Below, one piece after another: positions 33,159 to 40,917 of a stretch of DNA of 64,000 bases (position 1 is its first letter; the number at the start of each line of letters is the position of its first letter). Position numbers and translations under genes: made by a program. This stretch comes from Brevundimonas mediterranea. GTDB lineage: Bacteria > Pseudomonadota > Alphaproteobacteria > Caulobacterales > Caulobacteraceae. Location of the stretch: NCBI RefSeq assembly GCF_014196125.1, contig NZ_JACIDA010000002.1, forward strand, positions 944,494 through 1,008,493. Direction: 5' to 3'. The notes below the pieces were generated by a model, which ran no database searches, was not told the origin of the DNA, and saw only the letters and a list, made by a program, of their open reading frames with translations.

Positions 33159-33587
33159 TCAGTGGGCATGAGGCGGATTGACCTGCCAGATTTCATCAAC
33201 CAGCAGACCCGCCCGATACAAGAGGACATAGCGGACCGGGATCGCTTGCTTGCCCTCGAAGGTCACATCGACGGTGACGGTCGCGCCGGCCGGGTTTTCG
33301 GCGATCGTCATGGCGGCGATGTTGGCGCTGAGCGGACCCAGGCCGGCGAATCGTGACCAGACGTCGCGCAGTTCGACCGGGTCGTCATAATGCCCGTCTA
33401 GCGGTCCGCCGACCCACTGCAAGTCGGCGTCTGGTGCATAGGCCGACAGAACCGTATTGACCGACCCTGCGGCGATCGCTGCGATCCGGGTTCGGGCCAG
33501 AGCCTCGTGGGACTGGGCGAAGGCGGGAGCCCCCGTCATCAGCACGGCTGACGTCAGGACGAAGGCCGAAAGAGCATGAAGTCGCAT
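33159..33587 (-). CDS. Exported NTF2/SnoaL-like protein
   Basis: 142 residues with a clear signal peptide (LHALSAFVLTSAVLMTGAPAFAQ, cleavage near 25). The mature domain has the NTF2-like cone pattern ALARTRIAAIAAGSVNTVLSAYAPDADLQWVGGP and a C-terminal LVDEIWQVNP. The family includes small binding proteins and enzymes, so function is open. Its position between lysR and sorA suggests regulation with the sulfite genes. Confidence 0.75.
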   Translation of the reverse strand: MRLHALSAFVLTSAVLMTGAPAFAQSHEALARTRIAAIAAGSVNTVLSAYAPDADLQWVGGPLDGHYDDPVELRDVWSRFAGLGPLSANIAAMTIAENPAGATVTVDVTFEGKQAIPVRYVLLYRAGLLVDEIWQVNPPHAH

Positions 33588-33676
33588 CGCGATATCCTTG
33601 AAAGATCAATCCGGGCTGGATCGTTGCTCATCTTCAAGGATCGACGCCCAGAAGGTCCAATGCGATGTATCGAACT

Positions 33677-33700
33677 GATCATTCGGTTGAACCGATCATC
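33677..33700. promoter_or_regulatory. Dyad upstream of the NTF2-like gene
   Basis: GATCATTCGGTT and AACCGATCATC form an interrupted inverted repeat around a single G, about 90 bases upstream of the leftward start at 33587. The position suits a LysR-type activator site for the sulfite series. Confidence 0.35.
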
Positions 33701-33735
33701 CGAGCAGATGTCCGTCTTCGTTGATGGTTTTTCCG

Positions 33736-34626
33736 TCAAGCCATCGGAGACCTTGACGCAAGCAGGCTGACAAATGCGTCCCCAGCCTTTGACCGATATC
33801 GCTGTTTGTGAAGCAGCAGCCAGAACGGTCGGGCCGGAAGGTCGAATGGCAGGGTCGTAAGGATACCGGCCTTCAGACGCGCGGCGACGACGTTTCGCGA
33901 GACGACGGCGGCCCCAGCCCCCGCCTCGACCGCACCCGCCACCGCCTCATTGCCCGGCAGGCTCATCGCCACATCCAGATCGTTGACGCTCAGACTGTGT
34001 GCCGCCAGCGCGGCCTCGAAGGCTGAGCGCGTGCCGGAGCCGGGCTCGCGCAAGACCCAGGTCATGGCCTTCAGGTCCGGTCGGGCCGCCCCGTCCTGGG
34101 CCTGCGGATGTCCTGCAGCGACGACCAGCACCAATTCGTCGTGATCCAGCACCGTGCGGCTGAGGACGGGCTCGTCCAATTCGCCCTCGACCAGACCCAC
34201 TTCGGCCTCGCCCTCGATCACAGCTCGGGCCACGTCTCGGGTGTTGCCGATGGTGACATCGATCTGGATGCCAGCGTGGCAGGCATGAAACGCCGCCAGA
34301 CGAGACGGTAGCCACCATCCTGCGATCGTCTGGCTGGCTTGGATCGACAACCTGCCGCGCTTCAGGTCACCGAGGTCATTGAGTGCCTCCTGTGCCGCCG
34401 CCGCGCGAGCCAGGACGGCGCGGGCCTCGATCAGGAACACCTGTCCAGCCGCATTCAGCACGATGCTTCGCCCCACACGATCGAACAGCGCAACACCGTG
34501 ACGTGCCTCCAGCGTGGTGACCGCAGAACTGACGGCAGACTGGGTCAGGTTCAGGGCCTCGGCAGCACGTGTGACGTGCTCACGCTCGGCGACGGCGACG
34601 AAGATGCGGAGTTGATCCAGGGTCAT
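33736..34626 (-). CDS. LysR-family transcriptional regulator (CysL/CbbR-like)
   Basis: A 296-residue LTTR. The winged HTH is at 1-60 (LRIFVAVAEREHVTRAAEALNLTQSAVSSAV) and the periplasmic-binding-like effector domain is at about 90-290 (SIQASQTIAGWWLP, VGLVEGELDEP, WVLREPGSGTRSAFE). The GSGTR effector loop resembles CysL/CbbR members that sense small anions. It is divergent from the DUF305-YVTN-MBL operon and upstream of the sulfite genes, so it probably controls both. The inducer may be sulfite or a related anion; this is inference. Confidence 0.88.
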   Translation of the reverse strand: MTLDQLRIFVAVAEREHVTRAAEALNLTQSAVSSAVTTLEARHGVALFDRVGRSIVLNAAGQVFLIEARAVLARAAAAQEALNDLGDLKRGRLSIQASQTIAGWWLPSRLAAFHACHAGIQIDVTIGNTRDVARAVIEGEAEVGLVEGELDEPVLSRTVLDHDELVLVVAAGHPQAQDGAARPDLKAMTWVLREPGSGTRSAFEAALAAHSLSVNDLDVAMSLPGNEAVAGAVEAGAGAAVVSRNVVAARLKAGILTTLPFDLPARPFWLLLHKQRYRSKAGDAFVSLLASRSPMA

Positions 34627-34704
34627 GGGCGCAACCTAGCCCGCTCGCGCCGGAAAAACAGATGGATCGTTCGGCGGTCGCGAACGTTCTCAGCAACAAT
34701 CTCC

Positions 34705-34726
34705 GTTGGATGGTCGATTGTCCAAC
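34705..34726. promoter_or_regulatory. Dyad in the lysR/DUF305 divergent promoter region
   Basis: GTTGGA and TCCAAC arms are separated by ten bases, giving a T-(N)-A LysR-type layout. A second short dyad (CGTTCG/CGAACG) lies at 34668-34686. Both sit between the divergent starts at 34626 and 34757. Confidence 0.4.
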
Positions 34727-34756
34727 CGTCAGGATGGCGATGAACCGAAAGTCCCG

Positions 34757-35143
34757 ATGATGACCTCCTCCTTGAAACTGACCGGCCTGTTGGCTGTCGC
34801 CGCCCTCTTTGGCGCAGGACTTATGGCCTTCGCCCAGACGCCACGCTCCCCCTTCGATACGGAAATGGCCGAGGCCATGTCGCGCATGCACACCGCCATG
34901 ACGATCGCGCCGACCGGCGATCCTGACCGCGACTTCGCCGCCATGATGATCCCTCACCATCAGGGCGCGGTCGACATGGCGCGGATCGAACTCGCCTACG
35001 GCAAGGACGAGCCGATGCGCCGTCTGGCCCAGGGGATCATCGTCGAACAGACCCAGGAGATCGCCTTGATGCAAGCCTTCCTCGACCGCTCGGCCACCCG
35101 CCCGACGTCCAACGCGCCCGCCGCACCTCATACCGGACACTGA
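34757..35143 (+). CDS. Exported DUF305 protein
   Basis: 128 residues. A signal peptide (LKLTGLLAVAALFGAGLMAFAQ) is followed by a four-helix DUF305 domain with the signature FAAMMIPHHQGAVDMA and C-terminal IVEQTQEIALMQAFL. The Met- and His-rich motif suggests metal (often copper or silver) binding. An HTGH tail ends the protein. It is three bases before the propeller gene. Two adjacent ATGs (34757, 34760) are possible starts. Confidence 0.85.
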   Translation: MMTSSLKLTGLLAVAALFGAGLMAFAQTPRSPFDTEMAEAMSRMHTAMTIAPTGDPDRDFAAMMIPHHQGAVDMARIELAYGKDEPMRRLAQGIIVEQTQEIALMQAFLDRSATRPTSNAPAAPHTGH

Positions 35144-35146
35144 CCC

Positions 35147-36586
35147 ATGACTTTCGTTTCGAAGACGCCCTTCGTCCTGGCGCTTGCCCTGATGGCATCC
35201 CCGGTCTTGGCCGATCAGGTTCCCGGCGCGGCGGCGGCGCCCGCCATCCCGATCAGCGGCCAGGATCGGTTCTATTCGGCCGACCAGTTCTCCAACACCG
35301 TCTCGGTGGTCGATCCCTCGACCAACAGCCTTCTGGGCGTGATCTCCCTCGGCGAGCCGACCCCGGCCAACCTCAGCCCGCTCTACAGGGGTCAGCTGCT
35401 GGTCCACGGCATCGGCGCGGCGCCGGACGGCAAGACGATCGCCGTGGTCTCGATCGGGTCGAACTCGGTCAGCTTCATCGACACGGCCACCAACGTCGTC
35501 AAACACACCACCTATGTCGGACGCTCTCCGCACGAGGCCTTCTTCACGCCTGACGGCAAAGAGGTCTGGGTCACGGTGCGGGGCGAGGCCTATATTTCGG
35601 TGCTGGACGCCGCGACCTATCAGGAAACCGCCCGGGTCGAGACGCCCAACGGGCCAGGCATGACCATCTTCTCGCCGGACGGCCGTTACGCCTACATCTG
35701 CTCCAGCTTCAGCCCCGAGACAGTCGTGGTCGAGACCGCGACCCGTCAGATCGTCGGTCGGGTGGCCCAGGCCAGTCCGTTCTGCCCAGACATCGCCGCC
35801 ACGCCCGATGGGAACCAGGTCTGGATGACGCTGAAGGACGTGGGCAAGACGATGGTGTTCGACGCCCGTCCGCCGTTCGCCGTGCTTCAGACGCTCGACA
35901 CCGGCCCGCTGACCAATCACGTCAACATCGTGCGAAATCGGGATGGTCAGTTCGCCTATGTCACGGTGGGGACCGAGAACGTTGTCAAGGTTTTCCGCAC
36001 CGACACCTTCGACCCCGTGACCGCGATCGCGGTGGGGTCCCTGCCGCACGGTCTGTGGCCCTCCGGCGACGGCTCGCGGATCTACGTCGGACTGGAGAAT
36101 GGCGACGGCGTGGCGGTCATCGACACCCTGGCCAATCGCGTGATCGCCACCGTGCCGGTAGGTCAGGGACCGCAGGGCGTCACCTATGTGCCGCGTGCGG
36201 TCACCGAGGGTGACGGCAGGGCCAACCTCATGCCCCTGGGCACCGCTCGCGCCTCGCATCAACTCGTTCTGACAGGCGAGGACGACGCCCGGTCGCAGGC
36301 GACCCTGTTCGAGCAGGGGCAGGTGCAGATGCTGCAGATCGCCGCCGCAGGCCTCGAACCCCGCAAGCCCTATGTCCTCGCCTTCGCCGAGACGGCGGAC
36401 GGATCGGGGACGCTGCAGCCTCTGGCGAAGTTTATGACCAATCCGGCCGGGTCCGCGGTCGTCAATGCCGTGGGCCCGATCCGTCAGGTGGTCGCCGCCG
36501 ACGCCGGCGCACCCCGCCGTTGGCTGGTCATCGCCTCGGGAACGCCCGAGGCGATCGGCCCGGTCGTCCAGAGACAGTCGGAATAG
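35147..36586 (+). CDS. Periplasmic YVTN-type beta-propeller protein
   Basis: 479 residues with a signal peptide (cleavage after VLA, about 22). Seven propeller blades are suggested by repeats such as NTVSVVDPSTN, SVSFIDTATNVV, ISVLDAATYQ, NVVKVFRTDTF and GVAVIDTLANRVIATVPVG. A C-terminal domain from about 365 (ASHQLVLTGEDDARSQ) is not propeller. Such proteins often bind metals or quinoid cofactors or act as scaffolds. It forms an operon with DUF305 and the MBL hydrolase. Confidence 0.82.
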   Translation: MTFVSKTPFVLALALMASPVLADQVPGAAAAPAIPISGQDRFYSADQFSNTVSVVDPSTNSLLGVISLGEPTPANLSPLYRGQLLVHGIGAAPDGKTIAVVSIGSNSVSFIDTATNVVKHTTYVGRSPHEAFFTPDGKEVWVTVRGEAYISVLDAATYQETARVETPNGPGMTIFSPDGRYAYICSSFSPETVVVETATRQIVGRVAQASPFCPDIAATPDGNQVWMTLKDVGKTMVFDARPPFAVLQTLDTGPLTNHVNIVRNRDGQFAYVTVGTENVVKVFRTDTFDPVTAIAVGSLPHGLWPSGDGSRIYVGLENGDGVAVIDTLANRVIATVPVGQGPQGVTYVPRAVTEGDGRANLMPLGTARASHQLVLTGEDDARSQATLFEQGQVQMLQIAAAGLEPRKPYVLAFAETADGSGTLQPLAKFMTNPAGSAVVNAVGPIRQVVAADAGAPRRWLVIASGTPEAIGPVVQRQSE

Positions 36587-36597
36587 GACCGGCCGCC

Positions 36598-37266
36598 ATG
36601 CGTATCGACAAGTTCGTGCATAGCTGCCTGCGCCTGACGATCGGCCAGGAGCGACTGCTCTTCGATCCGGGCAAGTTCTCGTTCGTCGACGGACGGGTCG
36701 ATCCCGCTGTCTTTTCGGACGTCTCGACGATCGTCCTGACGCACGGCCATCCGGATCACATCGACCCTGATGCGTTGGGCAGGATCGTGCATGCGAGTGG
36801 CGCAACGCTCGTCGGCAACGGCGAGGTCGCCAACAAGCTCAGCGAGAAGGGCCTGTCGGTCACGGTCTTCGAAGAGGGTGAACGGATCTTCGGCGCGTTC
36901 CGACTGCAGGCTCAGGCGGTCGCGCATGAGCCCATCCTGTCGGACGAGAGCACGCAACTGACCGCCTTCCTTGTCAACGACGTTTTCCTCAACCCGGGCG
37001 ACAGTTTCGACAGCCGTCTGGATCGATTCGTCGGCGTGGAGGTGCTGGCCCTTCCGGTGATGGCGCCCTTTCTGACCGAGCTCACCGCCCATGCCTTCGC
37101 CAAGCGGATGAAGCCGAAATCTGTCGTGCCGGTCCATGACGGCTACGCGCGCGACTATTTCCTCAAGCAGCGTTACGACGTCTACGAGCCCTATCTGGAC
37201 AAAGTCGGGATTAAGCTGCACCGGCCGATGACGCCCGGAGACGGGTTTGAGGTCGCCGACCAATGA
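36598..37266 (+). CDS. MBL-fold metallo-hydrolase (UlaG/RomA-like)
   Basis: 222 residues, cytosolic. The metal motif is THGHPDHID (about 48-56), with a second-metal Asp in LNPGDSF and a late His in VVPVHDGY. The compact size and HSCLRLTIG opening fit the L-ascorbate-lactonase-like group of unknown substrate. ATG 36598 is 11 bases behind the propeller stop. It is the last cargo gene before the trbB remnant. Confidence 0.85.
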   Translation: MRIDKFVHSCLRLTIGQERLLFDPGKFSFVDGRVDPAVFSDVSTIVLTHGHPDHIDPDALGRIVHASGATLVGNGEVANKLSEKGLSVTVFEEGERIFGAFRLQAQAVAHEPILSDESTQLTAFLVNDVFLNPGDSFDSRLDRFVGVEVLALPVMAPFLTELTAHAFAKRMKPKSVVPVHDGYARDYFLKQRYDVYEPYLDKVGIKLHRPMTPGDGFEVADQ

Positions 37267-37338
37267 CGATTGACGCAGCCTGAGTCTCCATCGGCTTCGC
37301 CTGACCACGCAGATTTATCTTGGTCAGTTGCACATGGG

Positions 37339-37389
37339 ATGTCGCCTTCCTGGCGCGAGTTCAACTTCCGCTTCTGGCGCATTTCAGAC
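37339..37389 (+). repeat. Copy C of the degenerate intergenic repeat at the right edge of the insert
   Basis: 37362-37389 shares 24 of 28 bases with 26906-26933. The preceding ATGTCGCCTT (37339) recurs at 23890 just after trbB. It lies immediately before the trbB remnant. Confidence 0.4.
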
Positions 37390-37489
37390 CCAAGGCGCGC
37401 CTCAGAACTCAATATGTAGGCTCCCGCTATCTCACCTTGAAAGGGTAGTTGGGGGAGCCAGTCGTCCAATGTTTTCACCTGGATACCTC

Positions 37490-37618
37490 GCCGCACGATC
37501 ATCCAGGCATCGATTGGATGTCCAAATCTGGCGGACCGCCACCGGATGGAAGGTCCAGGCTGTGCTCTGTGTCGAGCCGTTGGGCGACGACGGCTACACG
37601 ATAAGCATCCCGGCCTAA
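37490..37618 (+). pseudogene. trbB: Decayed second copy of the trbB 3' end
   Basis: The last 28 codons read VQIWRTATGWKVQAVLCVEP then LGDDGYTISIPA and a stop, against VHIRRTAAGRQVQAVLGVEP then SGDDGYAITSLA in the intact trbB. DNA similarity continues a little further upstream with a one-base deletion that breaks the frame (near 37519). No other trbB sequence is left. It sits where trbB should end ahead of trbC, so it marks the original operon junction interrupted by the 13.6-kb cargo. Confidence 0.8.
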
Positions 37619-37684
37619 GGCCAATCTTTCACCTGAAACTAAGGCGGCGTCGTTTGGCAACGAGCGCTGTCGGGCACGAAACCC

Positions 37685-37790
37685 AAGTCGTGGGAAGTCG
37701 CCATCGAAGTCGGGGCGACTTTCGGACTGCAAGTCATCACAAGTCGTATTTTGAGTCTTTGCGAGTTGTCTGACAGTCGTTTGCAAGTCG
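37685..37790 (+). repeat. Array of AAGTCG repeats upstream of trbC
   Basis: AAGTCG occurs at 37685, 37695, 37707, 37741 and 37785, AAGTCA at 37731 and the inverted CGACTT at 37716. Offsets of 10, 12, 24, 10 and 44 bases lie close to whole helical turns, so the copies face the same side of DNA. This is typical of operator arrays or iterons. Confidence 0.55.
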
Positions 37791-37803
37791 CGTAAAATAA
37801 TCA

Positions 37804-37829
37804 ATCCACATAGTTGACAACCTGTGGAT
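37804..37829. promoter_or_regulatory. Dyad with DnaA-box-like arms and a TTGACA at its centre
   Basis: ATCCACA (37804-37810) and TGTGGAT (37823-37829) are perfect arms 12 bases apart, enclosing TTGACA (37814-37819). The right arm continues TGTGGATAT, one base from a DnaA box complement. AT-rich bases flank both sides. It may be the controlled promoter of the trbC-to-transglycosylase operon, or part of an origin-like region. Confidence 0.5.
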
Positions 37830-37887
37830 ATATTTGCTTGCAATGTGGTGCATCGCGCTGAGACGCGCTGAACACAGGAAGCAAGAC

Positions 37888-38208
37888 ATGCGTGGAAGAC
37901 TTGGGCGCCGCCTGTTCGGCGCGATGATGACGTGCGGCCTGATGATGGCCGGGCCGGCCTTGGCCGGAGGTTCAGGGATGCCTTGGGAAGGGCCGCTCCA
38001 GCAGGTGGTCCAGTCCATCACCGGGCCCGTGGTCCAGGCCGCAGCGGTCGTTGCGGTGGTCGTTTTCGGCGCCGGGATCGCGATGAGCGAGAACGGATCC
38101 TCGATGCGGCGCGGTCTGGGCATCATGTTCGGCCTTTGCATTGCCTTCGCGGCCTCGACCTTCTTCCTCGACTTCTTCGGCTTCGCCGGCGGTGCGGAGA
38201 TCGGATGA
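37888..38208 (+). CDS. trbC: Conjugal pilin TrbC (VirB2 family)
   Basis: A 106-residue prepilin. A long signal sequence (LFGAMMTCGLMMAGPALAGG, cleavage after ALA) is followed by a mature peptide with two hydrophobic helices (VVQAAAVVAVVVFGAGIAM; IMFGLCIAFAASTFFLDFFG) separated by a short polar turn, the VirB2 topology. ATG 37888 has AGGAAG upstream. It overlaps trbD by four bases (ATGA). It forms the transfer pilus. Confidence 0.9.
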   Translation: MRGRLGRRLFGAMMTCGLMMAGPALAGGSGMPWEGPLQQVVQSITGPVVQAAAVVAVVVFGAGIAMSENGSSMRRGLGIMFGLCIAFAASTFFLDFFGFAGGAEIG

Positions 38209-38486
38209 TGGCCGGCTCCCTCCAAGACGGCCGACCGGAGGGCTGGGATCTTCCGGTCGCCCAGGCCCTGACCGAGCCTGTCCTCATGGCCGGGATGCCT
38301 CGGGACTACGCCATCGCCATGGGCACGATCGCGGTGGTGCTTGGCCTGGCTCTGCGGATCTGGTGGCTCGGCCTTCTGTGGTGGGCCGTTGCCCACGCGA
38401 TCGGCTTGTGGGCAGCCAGAGCGGACCGCCGGTTCTTCGATGTGCTTCGGCGCCACCTCGCCCTGCCTGGCCATCTGGACGCGTGA
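38205..38486 (+). CDS. trbD: Conjugal transfer protein TrbD (VirB3 family)
   Basis: 93 residues with the VirB3 arrangement: a polar N-terminus (PVAQALTEPVLMAGMPRDYAI), then two adjacent membrane helices (MGTIAVVLGLALRIWWLGLLWWAVAH). A cytosolic basic tail follows. An inner-membrane component between pilin and TrbE ATPase. The start overlaps the trbC stop. Confidence 0.9.
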   Translation: MMAGSLQDGRPEGWDLPVAQALTEPVLMAGMPRDYAIAMGTIAVVLGLALRIWWLGLLWWAVAHAIGLWAARADRRFFDVLRRHLALPGHLDA

Positions 38487-38493
38487 GGGTGGG

Positions 38494-40917
38494 ATGCGCT
38501 TTCTCGAAGAACATCGCAGACGCCCGGCGGCTCTGGCCGACCATCTGCCCTGGGCCGCCCTGGTCGCCCAAGGCGTGGTCCTCAACAAGGACGGCTCCTT
38601 CACGACCGGCTTCAGGTTCCGGGGGCCAGACCTGGAATCCTCGACCGAGGACGAGCTGATGGCCGTCCGGGCGCGTCTGAACAATGCGCTGAAGCGTCTC
38701 GGAACAGGCTGGTGCCTGCATATGGAGGCGCGCCGCCGTGAGGCCGCCCCCTATCCGGAGAGCGCGTTCGACCTGGATGTCGCCTGGCTTCTCGACGAGG
38801 AACGTCGGAGCCGCTTCGAGGCTGGCGACCCGGCCTTCGAGACGGATTTTCGCCTGGCCCTGACCTGGCTGCCGCCGGCCGACGAGACGCGGAGAATGGA
38901 GCGCTGGCTGTTCGACGGCCTGGCCAAGGGCGGCGCGGACTGGCGCCAGGCCCTGGCGGTCTTCACCCGGGAGGCGGCGACGACGCTCGACCTCCTGTCG
39001 GACGCCCTGCCCGAGATCGCTCCGCTCGACGACACCGACCTGCTGACCTGGTTGCACGACTGCGTTTCGCCGAGGAGCTTCCCGGTCGCCGCGCCTGAGT
39101 CTCCGATGTATCTGGACGCCTGGCTGGCGGACGCCGACCTCTCGGGCGGGATCGCCCCACGCCTCGGCGACCGCTGGCTTAAGGTCGTGTCGGTGCGCGG
39201 CCTGCCGTCGGTGACCCGGCCCGGGCTGCTCGACGCGCTGGGCGCCCTTCCTTTTCCCTACCGCTGGGCGGCGCGCTGGATCGGTCTCGACAAGCCGGAG
39301 GCCGAGCGCGAGATCGTCAAGCTGAGGAAGCGCTGGTTCGCCAAACGCAAGGGTGTCGGTGTTCTCCTGCGTGAAGCCATCACCAAGGAGGAGGTGCCGC
39401 TCCTCGATACCGACGCGGCCTCCAAGACCGAGGAGTGCGATGGGGCGCTGGCCGCCCTCGGTGCCGAGGCCTGCGCCTTCGGCTATCTGACCCTGACGGT
39501 GACCGTGCTTGACGCGACGGAGGCCGGCGCCGCCGCCAAGGCGCGGGCCATCGAGGCCGCGTTGAACGCTCAGGGGCTGCTGGCCCGGATCGAGGACCTC
39601 AATGCCGTGGAGGCCTGGCTTGGCTCCCTGCCGGGCGAGCCCTATGCCGACGTCCGCCGACCGCTCGTCTCGACCCTGAATCTGGCCGATCTGCTGCCGG
39701 TTTCGGCGGTCTGGGCCGGCCCGTCCGTGGACCTCAATCTGGACGGCCCACCGCTGGCGACGGCCCGGACGACGGGGTCCACACCTTTCCGGCTGGTGCT
39801 CCACGTCGGCGATGTCGGCCATGCCATGGTGGTCGGACCAACGGGCTCGGGCAAGAGCGCGCTACTCTCGTTTTTGGCCCTGCAGTGGTTCCGCTACCCG
39901 GACGCCCGCGTGGTCTTCTTCGACAAGGGTCGATCGGCGCGGGCGGCGACCCTGGCGGCCGGCGGTTGCTGGCGTGCGCTGGAGCCCGGCGCGCGGTTCT
40001 CACTGCAGCCTCTGGCGCGCATCAACCAGGAGATCGAAAGGGCCTGGGCGTCGGAATGGATCGCAGAGACCGTCCGGCTCGCGGGGCTGGAGCCTGTGCC
40101 AAGGATCCGTGAAGAGATCTGGGCGGCGCTCGCGGCTCTGGCCGACGCCCCCGTGGCGCAGCGCACCCTGACGGTCTTCTGCGCCCTGGTGCAGGACAAG
40201 GCGGTCGCCGCCGCGCTGGAGCCCCTGACACTCAAAGGTCCGCACGGCGCCCTGCTCGACGGAGAGGGCGAGGTGCTGGTTCCGAGTCGGTTCGACACCT
40301 TCGAGCTGGAAAGCCTGATGGCCACGCCCTCGGCCGTGGCGCCGGTCCTCTCGGCGCTCTTCCATCATCTCGAAGGCAGCTTCGACGGTCGACCCACACT
40401 GCTGGTGCTCGACGAGGCTTGGCTCTTCCTCGGCGAGACCGCCTTTGCCGCCAAGATCAGGGAATGGCTCAAGACGCTGCGCAAGAAGCGGGTCGCCGTC
40501 GTGTTCGCGACCCAGAGCCTGGACGACGTCGCCGCCTCGCCGATCGCGACCAGTCTCATCGAGAGCTGCCCGACTCAGGTCTTCCTCCCCAACCCCCGCG
40601 CGCTCGAACCGTCTTCGGCGCGCCTCTATCAGGGGTTCGGCCTGAACCGCCGCCAGCTCGAGTTGATCGCCTTCGCCACGCCCAAACGGGCCTACTACTG
40701 GCGCCAGCCGCGCGGCCGACGCCTGTTCGATCTGCGCCTGACCGGCGTGGCCCTCGCCCTGTGCGGGGCCAGCGCGCCGGAAGACCAGACCCTGATCGAC
40801 GACATCCTCGCAGCCTCCGGAGAGGCCGGATTCGCGCGGGAATTTCTCACAGCCAAGGGAGTGCACAATGTTGATGCTGTTTTCGACGCCTTCGCCCGAC
40901 CGCTCGCGGCCGAATAG
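38494..40917 (+). CDS. trbE: Conjugal transfer ATPase TrbE (VirB4 family)
   Basis: 807 residues, the large secretion ATPase needed for pilus assembly. The CagE/VirB4 N-terminal domain occupies about 150-400. The motor domain has Walker A GPTGSGKSALL (about 447-457), Walker B LLVLDEAWLFLGE (about 636-648) and a VVFATQSLDDVAASPI sensor region. Length is normal. The first ATG with GGTGGG upstream is 38494, 7 bases after trbD. The last 50 bases overlap trbJ. Confidence 0.95.
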   Translation: MRFLEEHRRRPAALADHLPWAALVAQGVVLNKDGSFTTGFRFRGPDLESSTEDELMAVRARLNNALKRLGTGWCLHMEARRREAAPYPESAFDLDVAWLLDEERRSRFEAGDPAFETDFRLALTWLPPADETRRMERWLFDGLAKGGADWRQALAVFTREAATTLDLLSDALPEIAPLDDTDLLTWLHDCVSPRSFPVAAPESPMYLDAWLADADLSGGIAPRLGDRWLKVVSVRGLPSVTRPGLLDALGALPFPYRWAARWIGLDKPEAEREIVKLRKRWFAKRKGVGVLLREAITKEEVPLLDTDAASKTEECDGALAALGAEACAFGYLTLTVTVLDATEAGAAAKARAIEAALNAQGLLARIEDLNAVEAWLGSLPGEPYADVRRPLVSTLNLADLLPVSAVWAGPSVDLNLDGPPLATARTTGSTPFRLVLHVGDVGHAMVVGPTGSGKSALLSFLALQWFRYPDARVVFFDKGRSARAATLAAGGCWRALEPGARFSLQPLARINQEIERAWASEWIAETVRLAGLEPVPRIREEIWAALAALADAPVAQRTLTVFCALVQDKAVAAALEPLTLKGPHGALLDGEGEVLVPSRFDTFELESLMATPSAVAPVLSALFHHLEGSFDGRPTLLVLDEAWLFLGETAFAAKIREWLKTLRKKRVAVVFATQSLDDVAASPIATSLIESCPTQVFLPNPRALEPSSARLYQGFGLNRRQLELIAFATPKRAYYWRQPRGRRLFDLRLTGVALALCGASAPEDQTLIDDILAASGEAGFAREFLTAKGVHNVDAVFDAFARPLAAE

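Noticed and set aside
34580..36805. A 741-codon leftward open frame
   Set aside because: It lies wholly antisense to the DUF305 and YVTN-propeller genes, is rich in Arg/Gly/His without motifs, and is explained by GC-rich codon bias on the opposite strand.
37191..37502. Leftward frame beginning MIVRRGIQVKTLDDWL
   Set aside because: The start looks protein-like but the frame runs into the end of the MBL gene, overlaps the repeat copy and has no family; kept as noncoding scar.
37685..37790. AAGTCG array as a CRISPR
   Set aside because: The repeats are six bases at about one to four helical turns, far shorter and closer than CRISPR repeats and spacers.
38284..39822. A 512-codon leftward frame opposite trbE
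   Set aside because: It mirrors the trbE codon pattern and carries no domain.
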